Of a DNA stretch of 5,042 nt, positions 1 to 5,042 are shown piece after piece; position 1 is the first letter of the stretch, and every line of letters starts with the position of its first letter. A program made the position numbers and the translations under genes. Below the pieces are notes generated by a model. It saw nothing but the letters and a program-made list of their open reading frames with translations. It did no database searches and was not told the origin of the DNA. The DNA is from Bacillota bacterium (GTDB lineage: Bacteria > Bacillota > Limnochordia > Limnochordales > ZCTH02-B6), in the NCBI GenBank assembly GCA_003387805.1, contig QGSR01000160.1, forward strand, positions 1 through 5,042, given 5' to 3'.

Positions 1-81
1 TTTCAACCTGCGACCACCCCTCTATCCCACCACATCCCTCTCCGTCTGCACCGTCGGATGGTTATACAGCACCGTCTGCGC

Positions 82-903
82 ATGACCCTCAATCCCCCCA
101 CCGGCGGGGGGGCCCAAAAGCCCCGCCGGCACGGGCTGACCATGGTCATTGACAAAGGACTGGGACTGCGGGCCCTGAGCGACTTGCTGGAGACGGCCGC
201 CGATTGGATCGACTTCCTCAAGCTCGGCTTCGGCACGTCGCTGCTGTACCCGCCCCACGTCTTGCGCCGGAAACTGGAGCTGGCCACGGCCTACGGCGTG
301 GACGCGTACCCGGGGGGCACGCTTTTGGAGGCGGCGGTGCTCCAGGGCAAGACGGACGCGTTTTTCCGCTGGTGCAGCGGGGCCGGGTTCTCGTTCGTGG
401 AAGTGTCCGACGGCACCATCCAGATGGAGCCGGGGCTGCGGCGGGAGCTGATCCGAAGGGCGCGGGACGCGGGGTTCGGCGTGCTGAGCGAAGCGGGCAA
501 AAAGGATCCGGACCGGCAGCCCGGGGCCGCGGAGCTGGCCGAACAGGCCGCGGCGGACCTGGAGGCCGGGGCGTGGAAAGTCATCATCGAGGCGCGGGAC
601 GCCGGCCGGGGCATCGGCATTTTCGACGGGGACGGGCGGCTGCGGGCGGCGTTTTGGGAGGAGCTGCTGCGGGGGCTGCCCGCGCCCGATGACGTCATTT
701 GGGAGGCGCCGGAACCGTCCCAGCAGCGGGAGCTTCTGCTGCGCCTGGGGCCCAACGTGAGTCTTGGCAACGTCCAGCCGGAGCACGTGGTGACGCTGGA
801 GGCCATGCGGGTGGGACTGCGCAGCGACACCCTGCGGCGCGCGCCGGGAGGGCCGGCGCGGGAAACGGCGCCGGAGAAGGCAGGATTTCGTCGAACGGTA
901 TAG
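82..903 (+). CDS. comA: Phosphosulfolactate synthase (ComA family)
   Basis: Predicted to catalyse Mg-dependent addition of sulfite to phosphoenolpyruvate, giving (2R)-phospho-3-sulfolactate. This is the first step towards coenzyme M in methanogens and towards sulfolactate in Bacillus spores (YitD homologue). It is a cytosolic TIM-barrel enzyme. Counting from the ATG at 82 (273 aa), family blocks run in the expected order: GLTMVIDKG (18-26), DFLKLGFGTS (44-53), YPGGTL (76-81), VEVSDGT (106-112), LSEAGKK with the probable catalytic lysine region (135-141), VIIEARDAGRGIG (167-179), WEAPEPSQQ (207-215), NVSLGN (225-230) and GLRSDT (245-250). Known members are about 250 aa, so only a short tail is extra. 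The start is uncertain. The frame is open to base 1, an alternative ATG lies at 58, and neither has a Shine-Dalgarno site. Third-position G/C becomes consistently high only after 82, which favours 82. Function is inferred from motifs I recognise. Confidence 0.9.
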   Translation: MTLNPPTGGGAQKPRRHGLTMVIDKGLGLRALSDLLETAADWIDFLKLGFGTSLLYPPHVLRRKLELATAYGVDAYPGGTLLEAAVLQGKTDAFFRWCSGAGFSFVEVSDGTIQMEPGLRRELIRRARDAGFGVLSEAGKKDPDRQPGAAELAEQAAADLEAGAWKVIIEARDAGRGIGIFDGDGRLRAAFWEELLRGLPAPDDVIWEAPEPSQQRELLLRLGPNVSLGNVQPEHVVTLEAMRVGLRSDTLRRAPGGPARETAPEKAGFRRTV

Positions 904-946
904 AAACGTGTCGGGAGCAGGACGAAATCGGCGGATGGGCCCGCAC

Positions 947-952
947 GGAGGT
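947..952 (+). promoter_or_regulatory. Ribosome binding site of the 65-aa gene
   Basis: GGAGGT lies 7 nt before the ATG at 960. This near-perfect anti-16S match decides the start. It rejects the longer reading of the same frame, which would begin at 699 inside comA. Confidence 0.8.
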
Positions 953-959
953 CGGTGCC

Positions 960-1157
960 ATGAAAGCCGCGGCGGTACGGACGGCGAGAGAAGCGGAAGT
1001 GCGCGCCAAGTTTTTCCGCCTGTTGGAGGCGGATCGCGAAGGGCCGGAGTTCGAGGGGTTGTTTCGCGAAGTGGACGAGGCCCTGGATGAGTTGTCGTCC
1101 GCGGCGCAGGCGGCCGGGGCGAACGGCGTTGCGCCGTCCGAAGAAGGCGGCCGGTAG
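960..1157 (+). CDS. Small hypothetical protein, helical and charged (65 aa)
   Basis: I do not recognise this family. The start is set by a strong GGAGGT at 947-952. The product is 65 aa with no cysteine, no signal peptide and no membrane segment. Residues about 1-50 look almost wholly helical and amphipathic, with alternating Arg/Lys and Glu/Asp and a core segment around FFRLLEADR (18-26) followed by FEGLFREVDEALDEL (31-45). Residues 46-65 are an Ala/Gly-rich, probably disordered tail ending in EEGGR. Such a pattern fits a small helical-hairpin or coiled-coil partner protein, but no function can be read from it. It lies 56 nt after the comA-type gene on the same strand with no evident terminator between them, so the two may be co-transcribed. 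That the gene is real is likely; its role is unknown. Confidence 0.65.
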   Translation: MKAAAVRTAREAEVRAKFFRLLEADREGPEFEGLFREVDEALDELSSAAQAAGANGVAPSEEGGR

Positions 1158-1194
1158 CGGCGGGCCGCGGGCGGCCGTGCGGGGCGCCGGCCGC
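1147..1194. repeat. GC-rich inverted repeat at the end of the 65-aa gene
   Basis: GCGGCCGG (1147-1154) is perfectly complementary to CCGGCCGC (1187-1194). A further GGCC/GGCC pairing (1163-1166 with 1173-1176) is possible inside the loop. The first arm ends directly before the TAG stop at 1155-1157. No T-tract follows, so it is not a standard intrinsic terminator. It may be a transcript-end stabiliser, or just chance in very GC-rich DNA. Confidence 0.3.
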
Positions 1195-1229
1195 GAGTGA
1201 GCCGCCGGCAGGCGGGCGCGGCGGTGCCG

Positions 1230-1258
1230 TTGACAACGATTCTCCGGATGTAGTAAAT
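1230..1258 (+). promoter_or_regulatory. Candidate sigma-A-type promoter of the zinc-ribbon gene
   Basis: A perfect -35 hexamer TTGACA (1230-1235) is followed after 17 nt by GTAAAT (1253-1258), a weak -10 with three of six matches. TAAATA at 1254-1259 with an 18-nt gap is equally good. The stretch 1230-1269 is markedly A+T-rich against surrounding GC-rich DNA. It sits 45-70 nt before the TTG start at 1302. The -10 is the weak part of the call. Confidence 0.45.
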
Positions 1259-1288
1259 ATGCAATATCACGGGTTTCCCGGAACACGC

Positions 1289-1295
1289 GAGGTGG
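1289..1295 (+). promoter_or_regulatory. Ribosome binding site deciding a TTG start
   Basis: GAGGTGG ends 6 nt before the TTG at 1302. There is no in-frame ATG before codon 14 (1341), which lies after the first CxxC pair. This site therefore supports initiation at TTG and keeps the cysteine pair in the protein. Confidence 0.7.
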
Positions 1296-1301
1296 AAGGC
1301 G

Positions 1302-1775
1302 TTGGCCCGGAAAAAGTATTGTCCCGCATGCGGGACCCGCATGGAGGCCGAGCTTACGACCCACCGGGCCATGACGGCGGAGGGTCGGCCGGTCCAGTAC
1401 TACAACGTGTGGCGCTACGAGTGCCCCAATGGGTGCCCGACGGCGACGTTCGACTTCAGCGAGGCGTCGCTGGACCCGGAGGGCCGCGACCGCGGCTTCC
1501 GGCTGCACGTGGAGACCGGACCGGAAGGTGAGATGGTCGTCACCGAGACGTACGGCGGCCGGTTTGACTTCGCGTATTTCCTCACCGTCGTCGGTCTCGC
1601 CCTGGGCTACCTCATGTTCATGTGGGCGCTGTTTACCATTCCGGCGTCGCCGGTGGGCAAGATCGTCAGCGCGGCGCTGCTGACGCTGGCGGCGTTCTAC
1701 ATTCTTATTCATATGACGTCTCTGCCCGGCAGAAAGCCCACGGCGGGGGCGCCGGAGACCGGCGGCGACGCTTGA
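1302..1775 (+). CDS. Small zinc-ribbon-like protein with two membrane helices (157 aa)
   Basis: I do not recognise a named family. Translation probably starts at TTG, 6 nt after GAGGTGG. The N-terminal half carries two cysteine knuckles, CPAC (C7, C10) and CPNGC (C41, C45), about 30 residues apart. This resembles a treble-clef or zinc-ribbon fold that would bind one zinc ion. Residues 46-90 are polar and acidic. Two hydrophobic stretches, about 91-113 and 118-138, separated by a short PASPVGK turn, look like a membrane hairpin that would leave both the zinc ribbon and the short C-terminal tail (about 141-157) on the same side, presumably the cytoplasm. A 144-nt gap containing a candidate promoter separates it from the upstream gene, and the ileS T-box unit begins about 145 nt downstream, so it is probably monocistronic. 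The cysteines suggest metal binding, and hence a sensory or scaffold role, but that is inference only. Confidence 0.75.
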   Translation: MARKKYCPACGTRMEAELTTHRAMTAEGRPVQYYNVWRYECPNGCPTATFDFSEASLDPEGRDRGFRLHVETGPEGEMVVTETYGGRFDFAYFLTVVGLALGYLMFMWALFTIPASPVGKIVSAALLTLAAFYILIHMTSLPGRKPTAGAPETGGDA

Positions 1776-1778
1776 CGG

Positions 1779-1838
1779 GGCGCCGGCGGCACGCGGCGCC
1801 TGACGGAGCCCGCCGCGAGGGCGGCGACGCTCGCGGGC
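1779..1838 (+). other. Run of GC-rich stem-loops after the zinc-ribbon gene, possible non-canonical terminator
   Basis: GGCGCCG (1779-1785) pairs perfectly with CGGCGCC (1794-1800) across an 8-nt loop, starting 4 nt after the TGA stop. A second stem, CGCCGC (1811-1816) with GCGGCG (1821-1826), has a GAGG loop. GCCCGC (1808-1813) could alternatively pair with GCGGGC (1833-1838). None is followed by a T-run, so termination here would have to be Rho-dependent or rely on structure alone. Confidence 0.3.
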
Positions 1839-1880
1839 GTGCAGAATCGGTGCGCCGGCTAGCGACCCGGTGCGACTTCA

Positions 1881-1886
1881 TACAAT
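1881..1886 (+). promoter_or_regulatory. ileS: Candidate -10 box of the ileS transcript
   Basis: TACAAT matches five of six bases of the TATAAT consensus in a locally A+T-richer patch (about 1876-1889). Transcription would start near 1892-1894, about 30 nt before the first conserved T-box element, which is a sensible position. I see no good -35 hexamer at 16-18 nt upstream and no extended TG motif, so the call is tentative. Confidence 0.4.
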
Positions 1887-2146
1887 CGGATGCGTCGGAC
1901 GTGTGTTTCGACGCCGCAGGCGATGACGGGGAGAGTAGCCGCGGAAGGGCGGCCTGAGCGAGCCGGGGAATGGTGCGAGCCCGGCGGCCGCGGCCGCGGT
2001 GAAGATCACCCCGGAGCCGCCCACCGAACGCTTCGCCGGCCGCGCCGGCGGAGTCAGTAGACTGGGCCGGCCGGCCGCCGTTACCGGCCGCACGAGAGGA
2101 ACGCCGGCGAGGGCGCCGCGGGTGGCGGCGGGCTCCGGCGTTCAAT

Positions 2147-2181
2147 AAGGGTGGTACCGCGGGCAGACAAACCCGTCCCTT
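2147..2181 (+). promoter_or_regulatory. T-box sequence and antiterminator
   Basis: The hallmark T-box AAGGGTGGTACCGCGG lies at 2147-2162. In the antiterminator AAGGG (2147-2151) pairs with CCCTT (2177-2181) and GCGGG (2159-2163) with CCCGT (2172-2176, one G-U). This leaves the classic 7-nt bulge UGGUACC (2152-2158). UGGU (2152-2155) is complementary to an ACCA tRNA 3' end, the form expected for tRNA-Ile. It competes directly with the terminator for 2172-2179. Confidence 0.92.
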
Positions 2182-2198
2182 TGTGGGACGGGTTTTTT
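2169..2198 (+). terminator. Intrinsic terminator of the ileS T-box
   Basis: AAACCCGTCCC (2169-2179) pairs perfectly with GGGACGGGTTT (2185-2195) across a 5-nt loop, and a run of six T follows at 2193-2198. It ends 17 nt before the ileS start codon and is mutually exclusive with the antiterminator, so it is the OFF state of the riboswitch. Confidence 0.93.
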
Positions 2199-2202
2199 GT
2201 TT

Positions 2203-2209
2203 AGGAGGT
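2203..2209 (+). promoter_or_regulatory. Ribosome binding site of ileS
   Basis: AGGAGGT lies 6 nt before the ATG at 2216, directly after the terminator T-run. It is a full-strength Shine-Dalgarno site and fixes the ileS start. It lies outside the terminator stem, so regulation looks transcriptional rather than translational. Confidence 0.85.
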
Positions 2210-2215
2210 GGCGTG

Positions 2216-5042
2216 ATGGAGACGAACGAGAAACTCGACTACCGGGAGACGTTGCAGCTGCCGCGCACCGACTTTCCGATGCGGGCCAACTTGAGCCGGC
2301 GGGAGCCGGAGTTTTTGCGCCGCTGGGACGAGGAGCGGATGTACGAGCGCCTGCAGGAGCTGGGGCGCGCGCAGAACCGGCCGGTGTTCATTCTGCACGA
2401 CGGCCCCCCGTACGCCAACGGTGACATCCACATCGGCACCGCCTTCAACAAGATTTTGAAAGACATCGTGGTGCGCTCGCATTCCATGGCGGGCTATCAC
2501 GCGCCGTACGTTCCCGGCTGGGACACGCACGGCCTGCCCATTGAGCACGCGATTATTACGCAGAAGAAGATCGACCGCCACGCGATGGATCCGGTGGAGT
2601 TCCGCCGGCTGTGCAAAGAGTACGCGCTGCACTACGTCGGCGTCCATCGCGAGCAGTTCCGCCGGCTGGGCGTGTGGGGCGACTGGGAAAACCCGTACTT
2701 GACGCTGTCGCCGGAGTACGAGGCGCGGCAGATCGAAGTGTTCGGCGAGATGGCGCGCCGCGGCTACATTTATCGCGGCAAGAAGCCGGTCTACTGGTGC
2801 GCCCACTGCGAAACGGCGCTGGCCGAGGCCGAGATCGAGTACCACGACCACCGTTCGCCTTCGGTGTACTTCACGTTCGTGGTGACGGACGGAAAGGGCG
2901 TCGTGCCGGACGCGGGCGGCCCGGAAGGCGAAGCCGGCGCGGCCCTGGTGGTGGCCTGGACCACGACGCCGTGGACCATTCCGGCCAACAGGGCGGTGGC
3001 GCTGCATCCCGATTACGTCTACGTGCTGGTGGACAGCGACCGGGGCCGGCTGCTCCTGGCCGAGGAACTGGCCGGACGCGTGGCCGAGGAGGCGGGCATC
3101 CGGCTCGGGGACGTGCTGGGCAAGTGGAAGGGCAAGGAGCTGGAGGGCATCGTCACGCGGCATCCGCTGTACGACCGCGAAAGCCCGCTGGTCTTGGGCG
3201 AGCACGTGACGCTGGAGCAGGGCTCCGGCTGCGTGCACACCGCGCCCGGCCACGGCCTGGAGGACTACGAAGTCGGCATGCGCTACGGCCTGGAGGTTTT
3301 CGCGCCGGTCACCGGCGACGGCCGCTTCACCGACGAGGCGCCGCCCTACGGCGGTATGAAGCTGGGTGACGCCAACGGGCACATCATCAACGACCTGGAG
3401 CGCGGCCGGCGCCTTTTGGCGAAAGACGAGATCGTGCACCAGTACGCCCACTGCTGGCGCTGCCGCAACCCGGTCTACTTCCGCGCGACGGAGCAGTGGT
3501 TCGCGTCGGTGGACGGCTTTCGGGAAGAGGCGCTGCAAGCCATCGACTCGGTGCGGTGGATCCCCCATTGGGGCCGGGACCGCATCGGCAACATGGTGGC
3601 CGGCCGCAGCGACTGGTGCATTTCGCGGCAGCGGGTGTGGGGCGTGCCCATCCCGATCTTCTACTGCCGGGACTGCGGCCAGCACCTCATCGACGACGAG
3701 ACCATCGCCGCGGTGGTGGCGCTGGTGCGGGAGCAAGGCTCCGACGGCTGGTTCAAGACGGATGCGGCCGACATTCTGCCCGCCGGCAAGCGCTGCCCGC
3801 ACTGCGGCGGCTCGGAGTTCGACAAAGAAATGGACACGATGGACGTCTGGTTCGACTCGGGCTCGTCCCACGCGGCGGTGCTGGAGGAGCGGCCCGAGCT
3901 GCGCTGGCCCGCGGACATGTACCTGGAGGGCAGCGACCAGCACCGGGGCTGGTTCCAGTCGTCGCTGCTGACGGCCGTGGCCACCCGGGGCGAGGCACCC
4001 TACCGGGCGGTGCTGACCCACGGCTTCGTCATGGACGAACAGGGGCGGAAGATGTCCAAGTCCCTGGGCAACGTGGTGGAGCCTCAGAAGGTCGTCGACG
4101 AGCTGGGCGCCGACATTTTGCGGCTGTGGGCGGCTTCGGTGGACTACCGGGGCGACGTGCGCATTTCCGACAACATCTTGCGCCAGCTGGCCGAGGTGTA
4201 CCGGCGCATTCGCAACACCGCCCGCTTCCTGCTGGGCAACACCTTCGACTTCGACCCGGCCCGGGACGCGGTGCCGCTGGAACGCATGCGGCCCATCGAC
4301 CGCTGGGCGGTGCTGCGGGTGCGGGAGCTGTCGCGCCGGGCGCAGAAGGCGTACGCCGACTTCGACTACCATGTCGTTTTCCATCAGGTGCAGGACTTCT
4401 GCGCGGTGGACATGGGCGGTTTCTACCTCGACGCCCTCAAGGACCGGCTGTACTGCCACGGCGCGGCGTCCCCGGAGCGCCGCTCGGCCCAGACGGCGCT
4501 GTGGGAGATTCTCATCACGCTGACGAAGCTCATCGCGCCGGTGCTGGCCTTTACCGCCGACGAAATCTGGCAGCACTTGCCCGAACACGCCCGGGAGCAG
4601 CCCAGCGTGCACTTGACCACGTGGGATCCTGCGCCCCAGCCGACGGCCGAGGAGGCCGCGTTCATGGAGCGCTGGGAGCGGGTGCTGGCGGTGCGGCGCG
4701 AGGTGACCAAAGCGCTGGAGGAAGCCCGGGTCAGCAAGCTCATCGGCGCCTCCACCGAGGCCGCGCTGCGCCTCCGGCCGACGCCCGAAGACGCCGAGGC
4801 GCTGGCCGGCTTCAGCCCCGCGGAGCTGTCGGAGATGTTCATCGTCTCCGCCGTGGTGGTAGAGGAGCCGGCGGCGGGCCGCAGCGCCACGGCGGTGCCG
4901 GTGGAGCCGGCGCCCGGTCAAAAATGCGAGCCCTGCTGGCGCTACCACGGGTCGGTCGGCCAGGCCGACGAGCACCCGACGCCGTGCGGCCGCTGCGCGG
5001 ACGTGCGGGCGGGGGCGCGGGCCCGGCCCCGGGCGGGGGTGG
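2216..5042 (+). CDS. ileS: Isoleucyl-tRNA synthetase, 3' end cut by window
   Basis: Charges tRNA-Ile with isoleucine (class I synthetase, cytosol). 942 codons are visible with no stop. Bacterial IleRS is about 920-940 aa, so only the last few codons should be missing. Order of parts: N-terminal DFPMRANL; Rossmann fold with [14 protein letters not shown] (62-75), the signature being HIGT at 72-75 rather than HIGH, then [13 protein letters not shown]1 editing domain with [11 protein letters not shown] (248-258) and [11 protein letters not shown], whose D350 matches the editing aspartate; DWCISRQR (466-473); [14 protein letters not shown] (612-616); helical anticodon-binding domain (about 650-820); C-terminal zinc ribbon CEPCW (C904, C907) with CGRC (C924, C927). 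Extra cysteine pairs C195/C198, C413/C416, C484/C487 and C527/C530 suggest further zinc sites. The tail after 930 is Arg/Ala/Pro/Gly-rich. The C-terminal ribbon marks the common bacterial IleS1 type. The gene is preceded by its own T-box. Confidence 0.97.
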   Translation, partial: METNEKLDYRETLQLPRTDFPMRANLSRREPEFLRRWDEERMYERLQELGRAQNRPVFILHDGPPYANGDIHIGTAFNKILKDIVVRSHSMAGYHAPYVPGWDTHGLPIEHAIITQKKIDRHAMDPVEFRRLCKEYALHYVGVHREQFRRLGVWGDWENPYLTLSPEYEARQIEVFGEMARRGYIYRGKKPVYWCAHCETALAEAEIEYHDHRSPSVYFTFVVTDGKGVVPDAGGPEGEAGAALVVAWTTTPWTIPANRAVALHPDYVYVLVDSDRGRLLLAEELAGRVAEEAGIRLGDVLGKWKGKELEGIVTRHPLYDRESPLVLGEHVTLEQGSGCVHTAPGHGLEDYEVGMRYGLEVFAPVTGDGRFTDEAPPYGGMKLGDANGHIINDLERGRRLLAKDEIVHQYAHCWRCRNPVYFRATEQWFASVDGFREEALQAIDSVRWIPHWGRDRIGNMVAGRSDWCISRQRVWGVPIPIFYCRDCGQHLIDDETIAAVVALVREQGSDGWFKTDAADILPAGKRCPHCGGSEFDKEMDTMDVWFDSGSSHAAVLEERPELRWPADMYLEGSDQHRGWFQSSLLTAVATRGEAPYRAVLTHGFVMDEQGRKMSKSLGNVVEPQKVVDELGADILRLWAASVDYRGDVRISDNILRQLAEVYRRIRNTARFLLGNTFDFDPARDAVPLERMRPIDRWAVLRVRELSRRAQKAYADFDYHVVFHQVQDFCAVDMGGFYLDALKDRLYCHGAASPERRSAQTALWEILITLTKLIAPVLAFTADEIWQHLPEHAREQPSVHLTTWDPAPQPTAEEAAFMERWERVLAVRREVTKALEEARVSKLIGASTEAALRLRPTPEDAEALAGFSPAELSEMFIVSAVVVEEPAAGRSATAVPVEPAPGQKCEPCWRYHGSVGQADEHPTPCGRCADVRAGARARPRAGV

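Larger units (their letters stand above)
1921..2198 (+). promoter_or_regulatory. T-box riboswitch, isoleucine-specific, leader of ileS
   Basis: An RNA leader that senses uncharged tRNA-Ile and controls premature termination before ileS. Stem I shows a kink-turn (GATGA 1922-1926 opposite GAAC 2026-2029) and the loop E AGTA (1934-1937). Helix 1938-1944 pairs with 1994-2000, 1949-1954 with 1986-1991, and the distal hairpin 1962-1967 with 1980-1985. The specifier loop reads GAAG-ATC-ACC, with the isoleucine codon ATC at 2005-2007 followed by a purine as usual. Stem II pairs 2031-2040 with 2044-2053 and is followed by an S-turn-like AGTA (2056-2059) and an F-box-like segment ending CCGTTAC (2078-2084). 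Stem III pairs GAACGCCGG (2099-2107) with CCGGCGTTC (2135-2143), with an inner CGCCGC/GCGGCG helix (2114-2119 with 2125-2130). The antiterminator and terminator follow. All pairings were found by eye. The downstream gene is IleRS, which agrees with the AUC specifier. The 5' boundary may lie up to 15 nt earlier. Confidence 0.93.

Noticed and set aside
699..959. N-terminal extension of the 65-aa gene back to 699.
   Set aside because: It overlaps comA out of frame, is Gly/Ala-rich, and is made unnecessary by the strong GGAGGT placed exactly before the ATG at 960.
1259..1531. An ATG-started 90-codon frame overlapping the zinc-ribbon gene.
   Set aside because: It has no Shine-Dalgarno site, a Gly/Arg/Pro-rich product, and lies out of frame with the gene that has cysteine motifs and membrane helices.
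22..1712. Long minus-strand open frames opposite comA and the small genes.
   Set aside because: The products are Arg/Pro/Ala-rich shadow translations. The + strand frames carry family motifs and good ribosome sites.
1622..1957. A + strand frame running from the zinc-ribbon gene into the T-box stem I.
   Set aside because: It has no ribosome site, its product is low-complexity, and it runs into a structured RNA leader.
2099..2143. The strong hairpin just before the T-box sequence as a possible separate terminator or attachment site.
   Set aside because: Its position between the F-box-like segment and the antiterminator is that of T-box stem III, and no T-run follows.
2611..3971. Two + strand frames (2611-3369 and 3366-3971) inside ileS.
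   Set aside because: They are in another frame, encode Arg/Gly/Ser/Thr-rich repetitive sequence, have no ribosome site, and lie wholly within a conserved enzyme gene.
2201..4975. A 924-codon open frame on the minus strand covering nearly all of ileS.
   Set aside because: It is the mirror of a GC-rich gene whose codon bias removes stops on the opposite strand. Its product is Arg/His/Gln/Val-rich low-complexity sequence without recognisable motifs, while the + strand gives a full IleRS.

Overview
This is a G+C-rich window, strongly biased to G or C at third codon positions. It comes from a bacterium that is most likely a high-G+C member of the Bacillota (Symbiobacterium-, Thermaerobacter- or Limnochordia-like). 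The evidence is a complete T-box leader in front of an isoleucyl-tRNA synthetase gene, strong GGAGG-type Shine-Dalgarno sites, a Bacillus-type IleRS with a C-terminal zinc ribbon, and a phosphosulfolactate synthase of the kind found in archaea and some spore-forming Bacillota. The exact lineage is an inference. All supported genes lie on the + strand.

Layout. Bases 1-81 are a pyrimidine-rich flank with no clear gene. A phosphosulfolactate synthase gene (comA family) occupies about 82-903. It is followed 56 nt later by a small unknown gene (960-1157, 65 aa) with an excellent ribosome binding site. A GC-rich spacer with a candidate sigma-A-type promoter (TTGACA at 1230) leads into a TTG-started gene at 1302-1775, which encodes a small four-cysteine zinc-ribbon-like protein with two predicted membrane helices. 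The gene-free stretch 1776-2215 holds GC-rich stem-loops, a candidate -10 box (TACAAT, 1881) and a full T-box riboswitch (about 1921-2198). The T-box has a kink-turn, a loop E AGTA, an isoleucine AUC specifier, stem II, F-box-like sequence, stem III, the T-box bulge and an intrinsic terminator. From 2216 to the end of the window runs ileS, which is still open at the last base but probably within a few codons of its stop.

How it works together. ileS expression should be controlled by uncharged tRNA-Ile. When that tRNA pairs with AUC at 2005-2007 and with UGGU at 2152-2155, the antiterminator 2147-2181 replaces the terminator 2169-2198. The upstream genes appear to be a separate unit. The synthase would join phosphoenolpyruvate and sulfite, but no other coenzyme M or sulfolactate gene is visible here. 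Points worth a second look are the HIGT form of the IleRS HIGH signature, the apparently solitary synthase, and the two unrecognised small genes. I found no mobile element, CRISPR array, tRNA or rRNA gene, and I see no clear sign of a wholly new system.
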